The notes: generated from the sequence alone by a model not told the origin. Counted from the stretch's first letter, positions 54,183 through 63,975 are shown. The stretch is 64,000 nt of DNA from Oligoflexales bacterium (GCA_023301465.1 JALZUQ010000010.1:51344-115343); one strand, 5' to 3'. Numbers and translations are program-made.

Positions 54183-54863
54183 ATGCTAATCATCATCGAA
54201 GGAAATATTGGCGTAGGCAAGTCTACACTAGCCCACCAACTTGCTGATCAAAACGACTTCCGACTTTTTGAAGAAGGTGCTGACACAAACCAACAGTTCA
54301 AAAAGTATTTAGAACTTTATTACCAAGACCCATCACGTTACGCATTAGAAATGCAGTTTTGGCTTTTGTCCACAAGATTCAAACAACACCAAGAAGCCCT
54401 TCAACACATCCATCAAACTGGACAATGTTGTATTATGGACCGCTCTATTTATGGCGATACTGTTTTTGCAAAAAGAAACTTTCTAGATGGTAATATTTCT
54501 GAATTAGGTTACGACTCATACCTCAAACATCGAGATATGATGTTAAGGTATCTAATGGTTCCTCAACTAACGATTTTCTTAGATGCAAAACCAGAAGTTT
54601 GTTTGGAGCGAGTCAAGTCACGAGCAAGAAACTCTGAGTCTGACATTCCTCTTGACTATTTAAATGGTATCAACAGCTTATACATGGAACTTTTAGACGA
54701 GCTCAAAACTCGTGGATCTCAAATTCGATTGTTAGACTGGAACAAGTTTCAACCTTTATCCAAGCTTGACTCCATCATTGATGAATTTACGAGTGATTTC
54801 CGTTGGAGTGGCTACATAAATCCTAACTCAACAAAAAATCCAAACAGACCAAGTATCACTTAA
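54183..54863 (+). CDS. Deoxynucleoside kinase (dAK/dGK family)
   Basis: This 226-residue enzyme phosphorylates deoxynucleosides for salvage. It has the P-loop GNIGVGKST (near 7), the base-binding Glu/Gln region (ALEMQFWLLSTRF), the DRS motif in IMDRSIYGD, and a LID region with ERVKSRARNSES. Length and motifs fit the deoxyadenosine/deoxyguanosine kinase group, not thymidine kinase. A bacterium that feeds on host DNA would benefit, but that is inference. A terminator follows. Confidence 0.9.
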   Translation: MLIIIEGNIGVGKSTLAHQLADQNDFRLFEEGADTNQQFKKYLELYYQDPSRYALEMQFWLLSTRFKQHQEALQHIHQTGQCCIMDRSIYGDTVFAKRNFLDGNISELGYDSYLKHRDMMLRYLMVPQLTIFLDAKPEVCLERVKSRARNSESDIPLDYLNGINSLYMELLDELKTRGSQIRLLDWNKFQPLSKLDSIIDEFTSDFRWSGYINPNSTKNPNRPSIT

Positions 54864-54880
54864 ACATTAGACTATAAAAA

Positions 54881-54912
54881 AAACCTCATAGCTTCTTCCT
54901 ATGGGGTTTTTT
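54881..54912. terminator. Bidirectional rho-independent terminator
   Basis: AAACCTCATAG pairs with CTATGGGGTTT around a short loop, with one T-G pair, between the kinase stop and the converging mutY stop. T runs are on both strands. Confidence 0.88.
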
Positions 54913-55909
54913 ACATTAGACTCATTAAAATCATAAACACTTTTTGATCAAACCTAGTATGCAACAAGCCCTCTAACTCTTCGACATCACACCAACGAAC
55001 TCCTGACTTTTTTCTTGTGATTTTAACGGCCACATAGCCTGTAATCTTGTGGTTTGTAATAGTGTGCTTAAATAATTGTTTTTTTGAATCAGGAAGTTTG
55101 GATACCCTCTTGTTTTTAAACCCAAGAGTCTCTTTTAGAAACGAAGAATCATTATCTCGATGAACTAAACCAAACTTATCACCACACTTTAAAACTTCAA
55201 CTTCACAAAAAACCTCTTGAAAACTTTTTTTAAGTTTAGGCCCGGGAGATACTGATTGACTCGAATTTTTATTTGAAACACAAGCAAGAGAGAAAACACA
55301 TTCCTCACAATTTGGGCTAGAGGGCCTACATAATTTTTGGCCAAGCTCCATCATGGCTTGATTAAAATCACCAGAATTTTTTGAATCAAAAAAACCCTCT
55401 ACCAATGTTGGATATTCTTTTTTGAGCTTTGGATCATTTACAGGTTTTCTGATATCAAACAACCGACAAAGCACTCTCTCTACATTGCCATCAATAACTG
55501 GGTATGGCTCATTAAAACATATACTAGATATTGCTGAGGCGGTATAAACACCGACTCCGGGAAGCTCAAGCAGATCATGGTATGTTTTTGGAAAAACCCC
55601 CTTTAAGTTTGAGAGAATGTACTCAGCTGCCTGCCTCATCATTCGAAACCTTCTGTAGTAACCAAGACCAGAGATTGCGTTTCTCAGCTGTTCTTCTGAA
55701 GCAACGGAAAGGGCTTTCACATCAGGAAAGTCATTCATAAACTGAATATATTTTGGTGTAACCGTTTTAATTTGAGTTTGTTGCAGCATGATCTCAGATA
55801 CCCAAACAACATAAGGATCATTTGTCTGCTCCCACATGACCCTCCAAGGGTGAGGTGCTTTATTTTTTTGGTACCAATTTATAAGGGATTTACCGTGTCT
55901 TTTATTCAT
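54911..55909 (-). CDS. mutY: Adenine DNA glycosylase MutY
   Basis: This 332-residue enzyme removes A paired with 8-oxoG. It has MLQQTQIKTV, the HhH-GPD motif LPGVGVYTASA with the catalytic Asp in YPVIDGNVERVL, and a 4Fe-4S cluster C-x6-C-x2-C-x5-C (near 195-215). The C-terminal NUDIX-like domain that reads 8-oxoG is shorter than usual. Its 3' end overlaps the terminator by two bases. Confidence 0.94.
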   Translation of the reverse strand: MNKRHGKSLINWYQKNKAPHPWRVMWEQTNDPYVVWVSEIMLQQTQIKTVTPKYIQFMNDFPDVKALSVASEEQLRNAISGLGYYRRFRMMRQAAEYILSNLKGVFPKTYHDLLELPGVGVYTASAISSICFNEPYPVIDGNVERVLCRLFDIRKPVNDPKLKKEYPTLVEGFFDSKNSGDFNQAMMELGQKLCRPSSPNCEECVFSLACVSNKNSSQSVSPGPKLKKSFQEVFCEVEVLKCGDKFGLVHRDNDSSFLKETLGFKNKRVSKLPDSKKQLFKHTITNHKITGYVAVKITRKKSGVRWCDVEELEGLLHTRFDQKVFMILMSLM

Positions 55910-55953
55910 AAGTCACTACCTTTTGACGGTGATTTAAGAACGCATCGTAGAAC

Positions 55954-56661
55954 TTATGATTTTTGACTAACCTTTGAAGCACAAACAAAACCGCAGTTTC
56001 CAAATAAGAAATTCTTTGTAGACTCAATCACAAAACCACGTTCAATTAAATATGCACAAAGCTCATCTAATGTCATAAAATCTTGAACACTCTCTGGTAA
56101 GTATTGATAAGCACTTTTGTTGCTCATAAACCCACCTACAAGAGGTAAAACATATCGAAAATAAAAAGTATAAAGAGAGTTCATCAAGCTACTCTTTGGC
56201 TTGAAAAACTCTAAAATCAATAGTTTTCCACCAACAGCCATAACCCTATGGAACTCATTGACTGCTTTGAGGGGTTCTACAACATTTCTCAAACCAAATG
56301 AAATAGACAAACCGTCGATGGAGTTGTCTTCTTCTTTAATATCTGTTGCCTGCTCGTTTCGAAACGAAACATTCGGTGCAGTGATTTTTTGTTTCGCAAG
56401 ATCAAGCATGCCATCAGAAATATCAGTACCAATAACCTGTGCAAATTGCTTGCCTTGATCTAATGCTGTTTTAATGACTTCACCAGTACCGGTTGCAGTA
56501 TCTAAAAAGCGAACATCAGAACCAGATGGTAGGCAAGAGACAAGGTGTTTTCTCCAACGAATGTCTTGTTTTGCACTTAAAACATTATTGAGCAAATCAT
56601 AGCGACCTGCAATGGAATCAAACATGTGGGCGATGTCTTTTTCTGTTTTTATTTGTTTCAC
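55954..56661 (-). CDS. ubiE: Ubiquinone/menaquinone methyltransferase UbiE/MenG
   Basis: Start GTG 56661 with GAGGA upstream gives 235 residues. A longer reading would overlap the divergent tyrS start. The SAM-binding motif is FLDTATGTGE (near 45-54), and FRNEQATDIKEEDNSIDG and VMAVGGKLLILEF follow the class I pattern. The tail (FVCASKV) is typical. It C-methylates the quinone ring; a c-type cytochrome chain elsewhere in the window fits quinone use. It is divergent from tyrS with only a 72-base gap. Confidence 0.92.
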   Translation of the reverse strand: MKQIKTEKDIAHMFDSIAGRYDLLNNVLSAKQDIRWRKHLVSCLPSGSDVRFLDTATGTGEVIKTALDQGKQFAQVIGTDISDGMLDLAKQKITAPNVSFRNEQATDIKEEDNSIDGLSISFGLRNVVEPLKAVNEFHRVMAVGGKLLILEFFKPKSSLMNSLYTFYFRYVLPLVGGFMSNKSAYQYLPESVQDFMTLDELCAYLIERGFVIESTKNFLFGNCGFVCASKVSQKS

Positions 56662-56733
56662 TTGATGCAAGTCCTCGGGTATAATAATGAGCGTCGAACA
56701 TAGCACAAAAAACGCCCAATATAAGGAGCAAAC

Positions 56734-57966
56734 GTGCAAAATTTTGTAAATGAGCTTGATTCCAGAGGTTTAATCGCTCAAAAAAGCCACGATGGCGAAT
56801 TGTCTGAGCATATTTCTACTGAGGCACAGCCTACGGTTTATACTGGATTTGATCCAACCGCTGACAGTCTGCATGTTGGGTCTTTGATGCCACTCATGGG
56901 ATTAAGAAGACTCCAAAAAAGCGGGTGCCGCATTATCGTCTTAATGGGTGGAGCAACTGGTTATATTGGAGACCCAACCGGTAAGACATCTCTTCGGAAG
57001 ATGCTCGGCAGAGAAGAGCTCGATCATAATATTGAAAGCATCAAAAAACAGATCGGGGAAATCATCAATCTAGATGGAAAATCCGGAATTGTTGTCAACA
57101 ATCAAGATTGGTTTCAAGAAAAAGGCTACCTTAGTTTTCTTCGAGAAGTTGGAGCACAGTTTTCTGTGAATCGCATGTTAACCGCTGAGTGCTTCAAACA
57201 ACGTATGGAATCAGGTTTATCTTTTCTTGAGTTTAACTATATGGTTTTGCAAGCTTACGATTTTTTACATTTATTCAGAGAGTATGGCTGCACGATGCAA
57301 GCCGGTGGAGACGATCAATGGTCCAATATGCTAGCGGGCATGGACCTAATTAGACGCAATGAAGAGAGTCGGGCATTTTGTTTTACATACCCGTTAATCA
57401 CAACGACTGACGGAAAAAAAATGGGAAAGACTGAGAAGGGAGCGGTTTGGATTGACCCCAAAAAAACTAGCCCTTATGAGTACTACCAATACTGGAGAAA
57501 CATTGATGATGATATGGTTATCAAATGCTTAAAGTACTTCACTGAAATACCCATGTCAGAAATTGAAGAATACTCAAAATACGAAGGTGCACAACTAAAT
57601 AAGCTTAAAGAAATTTTGGGTTTTGAAACCACAAAAATTCTTCATGGTGAAGAGCATGCTGCCACCTCTCGAAAAACCGCAAAAGAGCTATTTACTGGAG
57701 GAGGTTCGAGTAACGCTCCAAAAATTGAGATCACTCAAAGTGCACTAAAAGAAAATGAAAATATTTTAAGCCTCCTTGCATTCACTAAAATTTGCCCATC
57801 TAAGGCAGAAGCTAGACGTGTTGTACAACAAGGAGGCCTTCAGATTGAAGGAACTAAGGTTAGTGATATCAAACACATAGTTGATGTTAGTGGCTTTCAA
57901 GGTAGCCCTCCCACCCTAAACATTAAAAGAGGCAAGAAACATCACTATAGACTTATCCTTACTTAG
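56734..57966 (+). CDS. tyrS: Tyrosyl-tRNA synthetase
   Basis: This 410-residue enzyme starts at GTG 56734 with AAGGAG upstream. It has the HIGH-like HVGS in DSLHVGSLMPL, the tyrosine-binding YIGDPTGK and Q-A-G-G-D-D-Q-W region, the KMSKS-like KMGKT, and a C-terminal S4 RNA-binding domain (KAEARRVVQQGGLQI). It is the long type, close to E. coli TyrS. Confidence 0.97.
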   Translation: MQNFVNELDSRGLIAQKSHDGELSEHISTEAQPTVYTGFDPTADSLHVGSLMPLMGLRRLQKSGCRIIVLMGGATGYIGDPTGKTSLRKMLGREELDHNIESIKKQIGEIINLDGKSGIVVNNQDWFQEKGYLSFLREVGAQFSVNRMLTAECFKQRMESGLSFLEFNYMVLQAYDFLHLFREYGCTMQAGGDDQWSNMLAGMDLIRRNEESRAFCFTYPLITTTDGKKMGKTEKGAVWIDPKKTSPYEYYQYWRNIDDDMVIKCLKYFTEIPMSEIEEYSKYEGAQLNKLKEILGFETTKILHGEEHAATSRKTAKELFTGGGSSNAPKIEITQSALKENENILSLLAFTKICPSKAEARRVVQQGGLQIEGTKVSDIKHIVDVSGFQGSPPTLNIKRGKKHHYRLILT

Positions 57967-58044
57967 TACCGTAAAGTACATCAAAATTAAGCTGCCGTTT
58001 TTTGAGAGCAGCAACTTATCATTACAAATGATCAGGAGATATTC

Positions 58045-58521
58045 ATGGCTGATTTAGTGCCATTTACACAAGTTGGGTTTGACAGACTCTCCAAAGAACT
58101 TCATCAACTAAAAACCGTTGATCGACCAGAAGTGATTGAAGCTATCGCTGTTGCAAGGTCTCATGGTGACTTAAAAGAAAACGCCGAATACCATGCTGCA
58201 AGAGAAAAACAAGGTTTTATCGAAGCACGCTTAGCTATTCTTGAAGATCAACTTTCAAGAGCTCAAGTAATTGAGTATGAAGGCAAACAATTTGACACGA
58301 TTAAATTTGCTGCTCATGTCTCTATGTCTGATGAAGAAACAGGCGAACAAAAAAAATACCAAATCGTTGGACACTTAGAAGCAGATATCAAAGAAAATAA
58401 AATCTCTGCACACTCTCCTCTTGCAAGAGCACTGCTAGGAAAAAGCGTCGATGACTTAGTCGAAATCAAAGCTCCCGGTGGAGTCAAAGAATATGTTGTC
58501 ACTGGCGTTAAGTATAATTAG
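58045..58521 (+). CDS. greA: Transcription elongation factor GreA/GreB
   Basis: This 158-residue protein rescues backtracked RNA polymerase. The N-terminal coiled coil carries the acidic tip (RSHGDLKENAEYHAAREKQG), with Asp and Glu that activate the polymerase site. The C-terminal FKBP-like domain has SPLARALLGK. Length fits GreA. It converges on the gene at 58518 with a four-base overlap. Confidence 0.95.
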   Translation: MADLVPFTQVGFDRLSKELHQLKTVDRPEVIEAIAVARSHGDLKENAEYHAAREKQGFIEARLAILEDQLSRAQVIEYEGKQFDTIKFAAHVSMSDEETGEQKKYQIVGHLEADIKENKISAHSPLARALLGKSVDDLVEIKAPGGVKEYVVTGVKYN

Positions 58522-59294
58522 ACAGCTTCTAATTTTTTAAGCCTTGAAATACAGTATAAAATAGCCTCTTTTGCCACCTGAAGAGAGAATTTTGTTTCTT
58601 CAAGAAAGATTTTCGAAGTTTTCGTTACATTCTTATCTCTTTGTAATTGAGCGTTGGTGATAAACCCTCTTGAGTATAATTTTAAAGAGTATCTTTCCAC
58701 TTCAATGAGTTGCAAAAGCTCTCTGTCTTTTAAGGGGATTTCTATCTCTAAATTTTCAATTTCATCTTTCCAGAATTTTTTTAGATTACTTAAAGAGTCT
58801 TGCAATAGAAGTTTATTGAAGCTTGGCCTTTCTGATTGACACATGCTTAAAATAATTTTGTTCAAAAGACCTAGTGAAGCTGATTCATTACTAATTTGGG
58901 TCAATGTTTTTTTTATTTCGTATTTTTGCATATCTATATTTAATTCAAGTGACTTTAAATGACTCGAAGGCAAGTACCCTTTTGCAACAAGGCGGCGAAA
59001 AATTTTTACTTGATTTGCATCAAAATCTAAATTCATTTTCTGAATTTTTAAGCTTGATTCAATAGACTTAATGAAACGAGTAGTTCGAAAATAACGGTTC
59101 ACAGTATTTAAAAATTCTACTGACCATGTTCTTGGTTTTTTGCAAACTTCACTTAGATTTTTTACATCAGTTAACTTATTAACTTTAGCGGACATTTTAT
59201 TTTTTGGAATTATCTGTGATTTATTTACGTCCAGACCACTTAGGGACCCCGTTAATAAAAACACGAAAATCAAACCCACGTAAGTAAACTTCAA
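58518..59294 (-). CDS. Exported helical protein of unknown function
   Basis: This 258-residue precursor has a signal peptide (1-20). The mature part is almost all helix, rich in Lys/Glu/Leu, with motif-like repeats GYLPSSHLKSLELNI and GFITNAQLQRDKNV. Each has a Gly-hydrophobic-x-(S/N)-x-x-x-L pattern seen in TolC-type or membrane-fusion-protein hairpins (GxIS..E.). A periplasmic coiled-coil role is plausible. It is a single gene. Confidence 0.6.
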   Translation of the reverse strand: MKFTYVGLIFVFLLTGSLSGLDVNKSQIIPKNKMSAKVNKLTDVKNLSEVCKKPRTWSVEFLNTVNRYFRTTRFIKSIESSLKIQKMNLDFDANQVKIFRRLVAKGYLPSSHLKSLELNIDMQKYEIKKTLTQISNESASLGLLNKIILSMCQSERPSFNKLLLQDSLSNLKKFWKDEIENLEIEIPLKDRELLQLIEVERYSLKLYSRGFITNAQLQRDKNVTKTSKIFLEETKFSLQVAKEAILYCISRLKKLEAV

Positions 59295-59352
59295 ATTCTC
59301 CCCCTGAAGTACTCTATTAAATAGTAAGTCTACCTATATTAACATGAATGTT

Positions 59353-60606
59353 TTATGAAGAAACTTGTAAACCTTGAACCCAAACTGACCTAGGCAAAAA
59401 CTCCCCCCAAGAAGACAACCACTCAGGTAAACTCTTATGCTCATGTATCAAAAAATCTGCATCATACCCAGCAGCTAGTGCTCCTTTTGATTTCTGTATT
59501 TTCATCGAATTTGCCCCAACCCACGTAACTCCGGCAAAGGCTGCCCAAGGTGAAACCTTATTGCTAAAAATGGAGATAGTAAGAATTTTTGCTAAGTTCA
59601 TGATTTGGCAAGAGCCGGGGTTAAAATCACTTGCAATTGCAATGGGGCAACCTAGAGACTCAATATGAGCCCCATTAGAGTATTTGATATTACTACATAA
59701 GCTTGTACCCGGAAGCAGTGTAGCAACCGCACCTGAAGACTTAAGTGCTTCAATCCCCATATCAGATCCATGCTGTAAATGATCCGCACTTGCAGCACCA
59801 AAATCAGCTGCTACTTGGCAAGCACCTGAGTCAGAAAACTCATCTGCATGAATGCGTATTCCAAACCCTAGCTTCTTTGCCTTTTCAAAATAAGGTGTGA
59901 CATCACTAGGTTCGAAATAACCTTTTTCAACAAATGCATCACACCAATCTGCTAAATTTTGTTTCTTTACTTCAGGAAGTAATTGTTCCGTCATTTCGCG
60001 AATAAAAGACGTTTTAGAGTCAGCGTCCTCAGGGATATCGTGCAAAGCTAAACAAGTCATTGATTTATGTTGAGGGGTTACCGCTTGATTTGCAGCCTGA
60101 AGAATTTTAAGTTCATCATGAACACTCAGACCATACCCAGACTTTATTTCAATAGAAGTAACACCTGAGCGTAAACTATTTTGTAGCCTTACTTCGCAGG
60201 ATTTCGTGAGCTCACTTAACGAAGCTTTTCTGGTTTCACGCACTGTATATTTAATACCGCCACCAGCTGCCGCTACTTCTTGGTAAGTTGCACCAGCAGA
60301 CTTTTGCAAAAATTCATGACTACGATCGCCTGCAAAAACCATATGAGTATGAGAGTCAATAAGACCCGGAGTTACGAGACTCCCTCTAGCATCAATTACT
60401 TCTTGATAACTATTAAGGTTAGGTGTTTTGGCGTCCCCACTTTTAGAAGACCCATAACCCTCGACCCTGCCATTTTGGTCGATAGATAACCATGCGTCTT
60501 CTAGAATTCCTAAATCATCTTTTTGAATTTGCGATGTTTTCTTAGCTTCAACAAGTGGAGAATTGGTTATTAGTTGACCAATATTTATAATTATTTTTTT
60601 AGACAT
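59353..60606 (-). CDS. hutI: Imidazolonepropionase HutI
   Basis: This 417-residue amidohydrolase cleaves 4-imidazolone-5-propionate in histidine breakdown. The metal-binding DSHTHMVFAGDR and family motif AAGGGIKYTVRETR are present; other metal ligands are in CLALHDIPE, RIHADEFSD and IASDFNPG. hutH, hutU and hutG are not in the window. A stand-alone hutI may work with unlinked partners. Confidence 0.94.
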   Translation of the reverse strand: MSKKIIINIGQLITNSPLVEAKKTSQIQKDDLGILEDAWLSIDQNGRVEGYGSSKSGDAKTPNLNSYQEVIDARGSLVTPGLIDSHTHMVFAGDRSHEFLQKSAGATYQEVAAAGGGIKYTVRETRKASLSELTKSCEVRLQNSLRSGVTSIEIKSGYGLSVHDELKILQAANQAVTPQHKSMTCLALHDIPEDADSKTSFIREMTEQLLPEVKKQNLADWCDAFVEKGYFEPSDVTPYFEKAKKLGFGIRIHADEFSDSGACQVAADFGAASADHLQHGSDMGIEALKSSGAVATLLPGTSLCSNIKYSNGAHIESLGCPIAIASDFNPGSCQIMNLAKILTISIFSNKVSPWAAFAGVTWVGANSMKIQKSKGALAAGYDADFLIHEHKSLPEWLSSWGEFLPRSVWVQGLQVSS

Positions 60607-60711
60607 CTACCCACCTGTAGTAATTGCAGTCGTTGACCTTAAGAAGCGTTAAGACTATGATCATAATAAACATCTACTTAACAGACTCTTATAACAGAAA
60701 ATGGATGAATC

Positions 60712-61398
60712 ATGGAAGCTTCAAACACTGCACAGTATTGGATTGACCAAGTTAAACAAAGCCCTTACAGAGCATTATCTGCTGGAATTGGTATCGGGTC
60801 TCTACAAACCCCATCAGAAAAAAGCCCAGCACACCTCCAAGCTCAAAAAGTGCCCGAACTTCCACCACTTTACAACACCCCTTCTGAAACTTCGTTGCCA
60901 GAAATTGGTATCGAACAAAACCAATCTGCTCAATTAAAGAACACTCAGAAGCCATTCTTCCAATCTTTTTTTTCAAGCATGAGCAGTTTTTTTGGAACAA
61001 TCGGCCAGTCTATTGTTGGGCTTTTTTCTGCCATCGCCTCTCTCATCATTCCAACTAAAAGAACTCAAACAAAAGCAAAGCAAGCCACAACAACAACTTC
61101 AAAAACAAAACAAATTTATTTTCTTTGGGCAGCCCTCATAGATTTTGCAACCGTCAGTATTGTCCTTTTATCCTTAATGATCGCTACAGGTTTTCTTACA
61201 GGTACGTTTGACAAGGGGTTCAAGCTTAGCCTTATTGGCACAGACCCAGTGTTTAAATGGGTTTTCAAACTAAAAACCCATGAAATCGCTTCTACAATGC
61301 TTGGTCTATACATGCTTTATTGGATTATTTTTAGAATTGTCGTAGGACAAACATTGGGACAGGTGATCATGACGGAAGGTGACAGTTTGGACACTTGA
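60712..61398 (+). CDS. RDD-like membrane protein with polar N-terminus
   Basis: This 228-residue protein has a Pro/Ser/Gln-rich N-terminal half without signal peptide (1-80), a hydrophobic stretch at 82-110, a basic Thr-rich linker, then two membrane segments (about 137-160 and 195-215). The end (WAALIDFATVSIV and GQTLGQVIM) resembles the RDD family, although the usual Arg before the first Asp is missing. Function is unknown. It may face regulators or division proteins with its N-terminal tail. Confidence 0.6.
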   Translation: MEASNTAQYWIDQVKQSPYRALSAGIGIGSLQTPSEKSPAHLQAQKVPELPPLYNTPSETSLPEIGIEQNQSAQLKNTQKPFFQSFFSSMSSFFGTIGQSIVGLFSAIASLIIPTKRTQTKAKQATTTTSKTKQIYFLWAALIDFATVSIVLLSLMIATGFLTGTFDKGFKLSLIGTDPVFKWVFKLKTHEIASTMLGLYMLYWIIFRIVVGQTLGQVIMTEGDSLDT

Positions 61399-61491
61399 CA
61401 GGAGTCTCTACCTACCAGTATCATTTTAATAAGACCAGCTACTTATAATTAAATCAATTTTTCAGCAATGAATGCATTCGGGGGAATAAGC

Positions 61492-62352
61492 ATGAAACGT
61501 GCGAATTCGATGAAATTTCCTAATTCGGCACAATTATTTAAGTTTTGCCACAAAATTCTTACTCATCAAAAAGATGGGAAAGTTCATGATCAGCATGTAG
61601 GTGCTATCTTGAATTTTAATCCTTCTGATTGTTCTCACTGGAAACGCGGCGAAAAAAATATTCGTTCTGTGTTTGCTCTAGAGAAGCTTTCTACTGCTCT
61701 GAACCTTGAAAACTCATTGGTTCATGATGTCATTAGTGGCCATGCAACACTTGATGAAGCGTTCTTTGAATATAAAGAATCTGCACGTTTCAAAAAAGTA
61801 TGGGAATCACTTGAGGGTATTTCTCACGAAAGGCTTGCAGAAAGTCGTGCTCGCGTACTTCGTTTTGTGACGCAAATCCACAAACAATGTGAATTTCAAA
61901 CAGCTCCTCTTTATCTGCCTGAAGTATTAAGAATGTTTTCTTTCATTCAAACACAGTCTGCTGACATGATTGATAAACTCTCTAGAATCCTTAGAGTCAA
62001 AGCTGGGCATTATGCTATTCAATACAAGCGTGGCGATCTTAAAGCTCAAACACGTTTAAGTATTATTAAAGACTTATCTAGAATTATTTTTGAAGGTGAG
62101 AGAGAGAGGTTTCCTGAACTTGGGAAGACTCAAGAGAAGGCACTTGTAAAGTATGAAGAACTTATCTTTGCTGCAAATATCTTGCTTCCACACCACATGC
62201 TAAGTGCTGAAATTTCTAAGCTTGATTCACGCAAAAATATTGTTAGTGAGCTTGCTGCTTTATTTTGGGCTCCAAAATCTTTGATTGGTTTTCAGCTTCA
62301 AGATGCCATGAAGTTTTCTTTCCAAGAAAGAAAGAACTCTAAAACTCTTTAG
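61492..62352 (+). CDS. HTH regulator with long C-terminal helical domain
   Basis: Start ATG 61492, with GGGGGA upstream, gives 286 residues; an in-frame ATG at 61468 has no ribosome site. Residues 15-85 look like an XRE-type helix-turn-helix (GAILNFNPSDCSHWKRGEKN). The remainder is helical, with R-rich and E-rich faces and no signal peptide. There is no HExxH, so it is not an active ImmA/IrrE protease, though the size is similar. Target genes are unknown. It ends at a strong terminator. Confidence 0.7.
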   Translation: MKRANSMKFPNSAQLFKFCHKILTHQKDGKVHDQHVGAILNFNPSDCSHWKRGEKNIRSVFALEKLSTALNLENSLVHDVISGHATLDEAFFEYKESARFKKVWESLEGISHERLAESRARVLRFVTQIHKQCEFQTAPLYLPEVLRMFSFIQTQSADMIDKLSRILRVKAGHYAIQYKRGDLKAQTRLSIIKDLSRIIFEGERERFPELGKTQEKALVKYEELIFAANILLPHHMLSAEISKLDSRKNIVSELAALFWAPKSLIGFQLQDAMKFSFQERKNSKTL

Positions 62353-62376
62353 GTAGAACAAAAACAAACTAGTTTG

Positions 62377-62407
62377 AAAAAAGCTCCCTAATTAGGGAGT
62401 TTTTTTA
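62377..62407 (+). terminator. Rho-independent terminator
   Basis: CTCCCTAATTAGGGAG forms a perfect stem with A- and T-runs on both sides, 25 bases after the regulator's stop codon. Confidence 0.92.
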
Positions 62408-62495
62408 TACTCAAACCAAAACCAAGCAAAGATTTTAATTATAACTGTCTGTGATCATTGAATAAAACATACTATTTTATGAAAAATTTGATTTT

Positions 62496-62509
62496 ATAGA
62501 ATATTCTAT
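62496..62509. promoter_or_regulatory. 14-bp perfect palindrome upstream of the VWA gene
   Basis: ATAGAATATTCTAT lies 76 bases before the ATG at 62585, in an AT-rich stretch that could hold the promoter. It could be an operator for a dimeric regulator, possibly the HTH protein just upstream. Confidence 0.35.
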
Positions 62510-62584
62510 GATATATTATAAAAGAGTTTAATAACTCACGCTGAATTTCCAAGCTGTTTCCACTGTATTTGAATTGAGGTTAAA

Positions 62585-63502
62585 ATGAAAAGTTCCATCC
62601 TAAAAGCGAGTATGCTCCTAGCATTTACCGCATGTAACGACGAAGCAAACTTCCAAGGGGCTACCCCCGTTACAACACCACCGATTAACGTATCTCCAAC
62701 AGAACCTATTTGTAATCAAGGCGAGAAGCTCAATGATATGCGAATTGCATTTCTTGTGGATGTATCTGGATCTAACGCAATGTTTGATTGCAAAGAACCT
62801 TACCGAACATCATTCGGAACAACTGCCTGTGCCTCCACAGAAAGAGAAGCTAGCATGAATACGATTTTTAATAGCCTCAATCAATATAGCAAGGACCTTA
62901 CAGGTACAAAACCATCCATTAACTTTGCTTTAGCAACATACCCATCCGAAAGAAATCAAAAAAGCGGTGCTGAAATTCAACTTGGTTGGACAGAAGTAAA
63001 TGATGCAAACCAATCTGTTTTTGCAAAAAGCACAGAAGTTACAAGAAACCCAATGGGATGGACACCATTAGACGCTGGACTAGCTGTTACAAAAGAACTC
63101 TTTTCTACAACTGCACAAAACACTCAAGAAGACCGAATTATTACCGTCATTACAGATGGCGAACAAACACCACACGAGAAAGAAGCTACCGAAAGACATC
63201 TTGCTGAACTAAAGTCTACTTATAACGTTAGAAGCATCATTGTCCTTAAACTTCCAAATGATAATTCAAATTATGCCCATGAAGGTGCTATCAGAAGTTT
63301 TGTTGAAAAGAACAACCAACCATTTTGGTTAAACGGACCTAGTTTTTATGACGAAGCTGCTTTTAATGAATATTTTACATTTAATAAAAACATTACCAGA
63401 AACATGGCAACTACTGCTGATGATTACTTTGAACTAAAAGACAAAGACCAGTTAACTAATAAGCTTTTTGAAAGAATTAAAGCTCACGCTACTTGTTTAT
63501 AA
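62585..63502 (+). CDS. Von Willebrand A lipoprotein
   Basis: This 305-residue precursor has a lipobox (LAFTAC, Cys17). Start ATG follows TGAGGT. A VWA domain (about 50-260) has an intact metal site: DVSGSN (Asp-x-Ser-x-Ser), a Thr in MGWTPLDAG, and ITDGEQT. The C-terminal part has DDYFELKDKDQL and a final Cys. Three more Cys near the metal site (CNQGEK, CKEPY, TTACAS) may form disulfides. A surface or periplasmic adhesion or scaffold role is inferred. It is a single gene. Confidence 0.8.
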   Translation: MKSSILKASMLLAFTACNDEANFQGATPVTTPPINVSPTEPICNQGEKLNDMRIAFLVDVSGSNAMFDCKEPYRTSFGTTACASTEREASMNTIFNSLNQYSKDLTGTKPSINFALATYPSERNQKSGAEIQLGWTEVNDANQSVFAKSTEVTRNPMGWTPLDAGLAVTKELFSTTAQNTQEDRIITVITDGEQTPHEKEATERHLAELKSTYNVRSIIVLKLPNDNSNYAHEGAIRSFVEKNNQPFWLNGPSFYDEAAFNEYFTFNKNITRNMATTADDYFELKDKDQLTNKLFERIKAHATCL

Positions 63503-63699
63503 GGTTTCACTCTAATAAAGAATCTCTTTTGAACTATAAATTATCTTTTCGTTAAATTTATTCAGAACTGTTACAAAGTTTTTCCAAGGTTTTTTCTTAT
63601 AGGACTCTACGAAGTCAAACGATCGATCGAAAACAACATGGTATAACAATAAGCTGTTTCATTATTTTTTATAGAGTGATTTGCCATTCTTCTACAAAT

Positions 63700-63975
63700 T
63701 TATAATCCTTCAACTTTGTGTTTTGAAAAGCAAAAATACCCCATAAAAAATCCTAAAAATGCAGCCATCGTGAATATAGAGGCTAGTAAAATATATAGCC
63801 CTAACGCATCAGTATCATAAGTAACTCCACTAATAGGGTCAAAGTATTTTTGATTTTCATATGGCATATTCCAACGTCGATATGCAATGACTGAAAAAAA
63901 AACTGCAAATACAAAAGACACGAAACTAGATGATAGAATCGTAAAATTAAAAGCTCTTTTCATTTTTGTTCTCAT
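63700..63975 (-). CDS. Small two-helix membrane protein
   Basis: This 91-residue protein has two membrane segments (about 10-30 and 58-80) separated by a polar, aromatic loop (YRRWNMPYENQKYFDPISG). No family is recognised. The N-terminus (MRTKMKRAFNF) is positive, which suits an inner-membrane orientation with both ends inside. The 197 bases between it and the VWA gene hold no clear element. Confidence 0.55.
   Translation of the reverse strand: MRTKMKRAFNFTILSSSFVSFVFAVFFSVIAYRRWNMPYENQKYFDPISGVTYDTDALGLYILLASIFTMAAFLGFFMGYFCFSKHKVEGL

Noticed and set aside
58000..58025. GCTGC...GCAGC hairpin between tyrS and greA
   Set aside because: The five-base stem with a 12-base loop and no T-run after it is too weak for a terminator.
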